Part shown: piece after piece, positions 62,685 to 64,000 of the stretch
Numbering within the stretch: position 1 is the first letter of the stretch
Layout: every line of letters starts with the position of its first letter
Source: Branchiostoma floridae
Lineage: Eukaryota; Chordata; Leptocardii; Amphioxiformes; Branchiostomatidae
Length of the DNA stretch: 64,000 bases
NCBI RefSeq assembly: GCF_000003815.2
Contig: NC_049982.1
Location: forward strand, 30,583,615 to 30,647,614
Direction of reading: 5' to 3'
Made by a program: the position numbers and the translations under genes
Notes under the pieces: model-generated
Seen by the model: the letters and a program-made list of their open reading frames with translations, nothing else
Database searches by the model: none
Told to the model about the DNA's origin: nothing

Positions 62685-64000
62685 GAAGCGCTTGCTGTGG
62701 CAGGGCAAGTTGTGACATTGAATTGACTTGACATCTAAATTGCCAAGTCCTGCCCACAATTAGAAGTAAGCAATTGCTACAAAACATGTTCAAACGTTAA
62801 CGTTAAGTTACTACAGCAAGTGCTATTAAACCTTAAAGAAAGAAAGTCATAGCAACCTTCTGCAGGCTGGTTGTAGTTGGTGTGTGCAACACTTGCTTCG
62901 ACTGTCAAACCAATTACTTTTTTGGATTAAACTACTTTGCTAGATATAACACTTAAAAGTAAAGAAATTTGCTGAAGCGCGTTTTTTATACAACATGCAT
63001 TTTACCATCTACTTTGCTTGTGGAAAAAATATGTAATATTTTCCATGCACATCATTCTACACTCGCGGAAAGTGTGAAAGCTTAAATTTGGCTGATCATA
63101 TCTCCGTTATTAATTCAGCAATTGTATGGTATATCTACGGTAAGTTTATCCATTATCCTGCACACTATTACCAGATTTGCATGTCCAAAAAAAGCTGACT
63201 ATGCCAGTGAGTCGCTATGCAAAGAAATATGTATAGATTATCTGTGTTGTTTGGGGGGATATGTTTATAGTGATAGGCTAGGAAAATTATTCCATTGTAT
63301 GGCATATCTATTGAAATGATGTAACATCATGTGCTTAATCGTATTGTATTGAGGTGAAATAAAATCAAAATATTTGATTATAAATGCATGCATGGTGTAG
63401 AATGGTTTAGAGTGACCTGACTTCTTTGATGGCAGTCATTGTCCTTGGTTTGTGAGTTTCGATTTTTACTGTGTAATGGTATCCTACAAAGTATGCTATT
63501 GAAAGGCTATCACAATAACTACGAATATGTACAACGCATCATTCCATCGCTACGTATACGCTAAACTGCAAGCAATATAACGTTTGATATGGTTGCAGCA
63601 CACAGTATTCATCCGCGCCCCCCGAAGTGTGTGCTGTACGGTACAAAAATTCGTGCCACGGAAATCTTGAACCGTTTGTAAACGCTGTAAAACGAAAGCC
63701 AGGCAGTCATAAAAAAGATTCTGAAGGTTAGCCGGTATATACATGTAAATGCGCGTGACTTGTATAACAACCGTCTAAGTGAGTCAGCTGCAGTTCCACA
63801 TGACCCCGCATCACTCACTCACAAAAATGTGAAAATAAAACATTTCTTTCAATGATTGTAGATAGCACCAACAGCATTTTCGTTTTTCACACTATTCTTT
63901 ACACCCTGATGTAATTTCATCTGCGTCTACAACAGTGGTACTTAACTATAGAAATCACCTTAGGAAAAATACTGTGTTCTGCCACCATATCTACCAAACA
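62685..64000. other. 3' UTR of the PARP14-like gene and downstream sequence
   Basis: A possible AATAAA polyadenylation signal lies at 63358-63363. No other gene is recognised to the window end. Confidence 0.45.

Overview
The window is genomic DNA from an invertebrate chordate, most probably an amphioxus (Branchiostoma). The reasons are intron-rich genes with canonical GT-AG splice sites, clear orthologues of vertebrate genes (GLRX3, RNF139, RNF145, PARP14), invertebrate-style immune domain shuffling (TIR plus a TRADD-N-like module) and dense short inverted-repeat elements and tRNA-derived SINEs. The species call is inference. Two 100-base N runs (3223-3322 and 39089-39188) mark assembly gaps.

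Layout from left to right. (1) 660-867, minus: first coding exon of a PARP14-like gene that runs off the left edge. (2) 1734-11918, plus: a 13-exon GLRX3 (PICOT) gene with one thioredoxin and two CGFS glutaredoxin domains. (3) 13820-24871, minus: eight exons whose phases all join into one 1197-codon frame. They encode TIR, TRADD-N-like, endonuclease/exonuclease/phosphatase (EEP), two SAP-like repeats and two C2H2 fingers, a combination I do not recognise. (4) 24.9-30.9 kb: mainly repeats, with one EF-G-like exon remnant. (5) 30943-35201, minus: RNF145, with an 81-bp tandem array in its intron built from the end of its own first coding exon. (6) 39189-42021, plus: RNF139/TRC8, head-to-head with RNF145. 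(7) 44312-62684, plus: a 21-exon PARP14-like gene (2245 codons) with RRM-like modules, a proline-rich repeat exon, a KH-like region, three macrodomains, WWE and an ADP-ribosyltransferase domain. Its first exon and promoter are an inverted duplicate of item 1. The last 1.3 kb holds only 3' UTR and intergenic sequence.

How the genes may work together. Two inverted PARP14-like genes flank a block that also holds a TIR protein keeping the glutamate used by NAD-cleaving TIR domains. The window is therefore rich in NAD/ADP-ribose enzymes and readers typical of innate immunity. RNF145 and RNF139 are paralogous membrane RING E3 ligases of the ER sterol-response system. GLRX3 is an Fe-S cluster chaperone and looks like an unrelated neighbour. 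All functions are inferred from family knowledge; splice models were built by eye from splice-site consensus, reading phase and remembered homologues.
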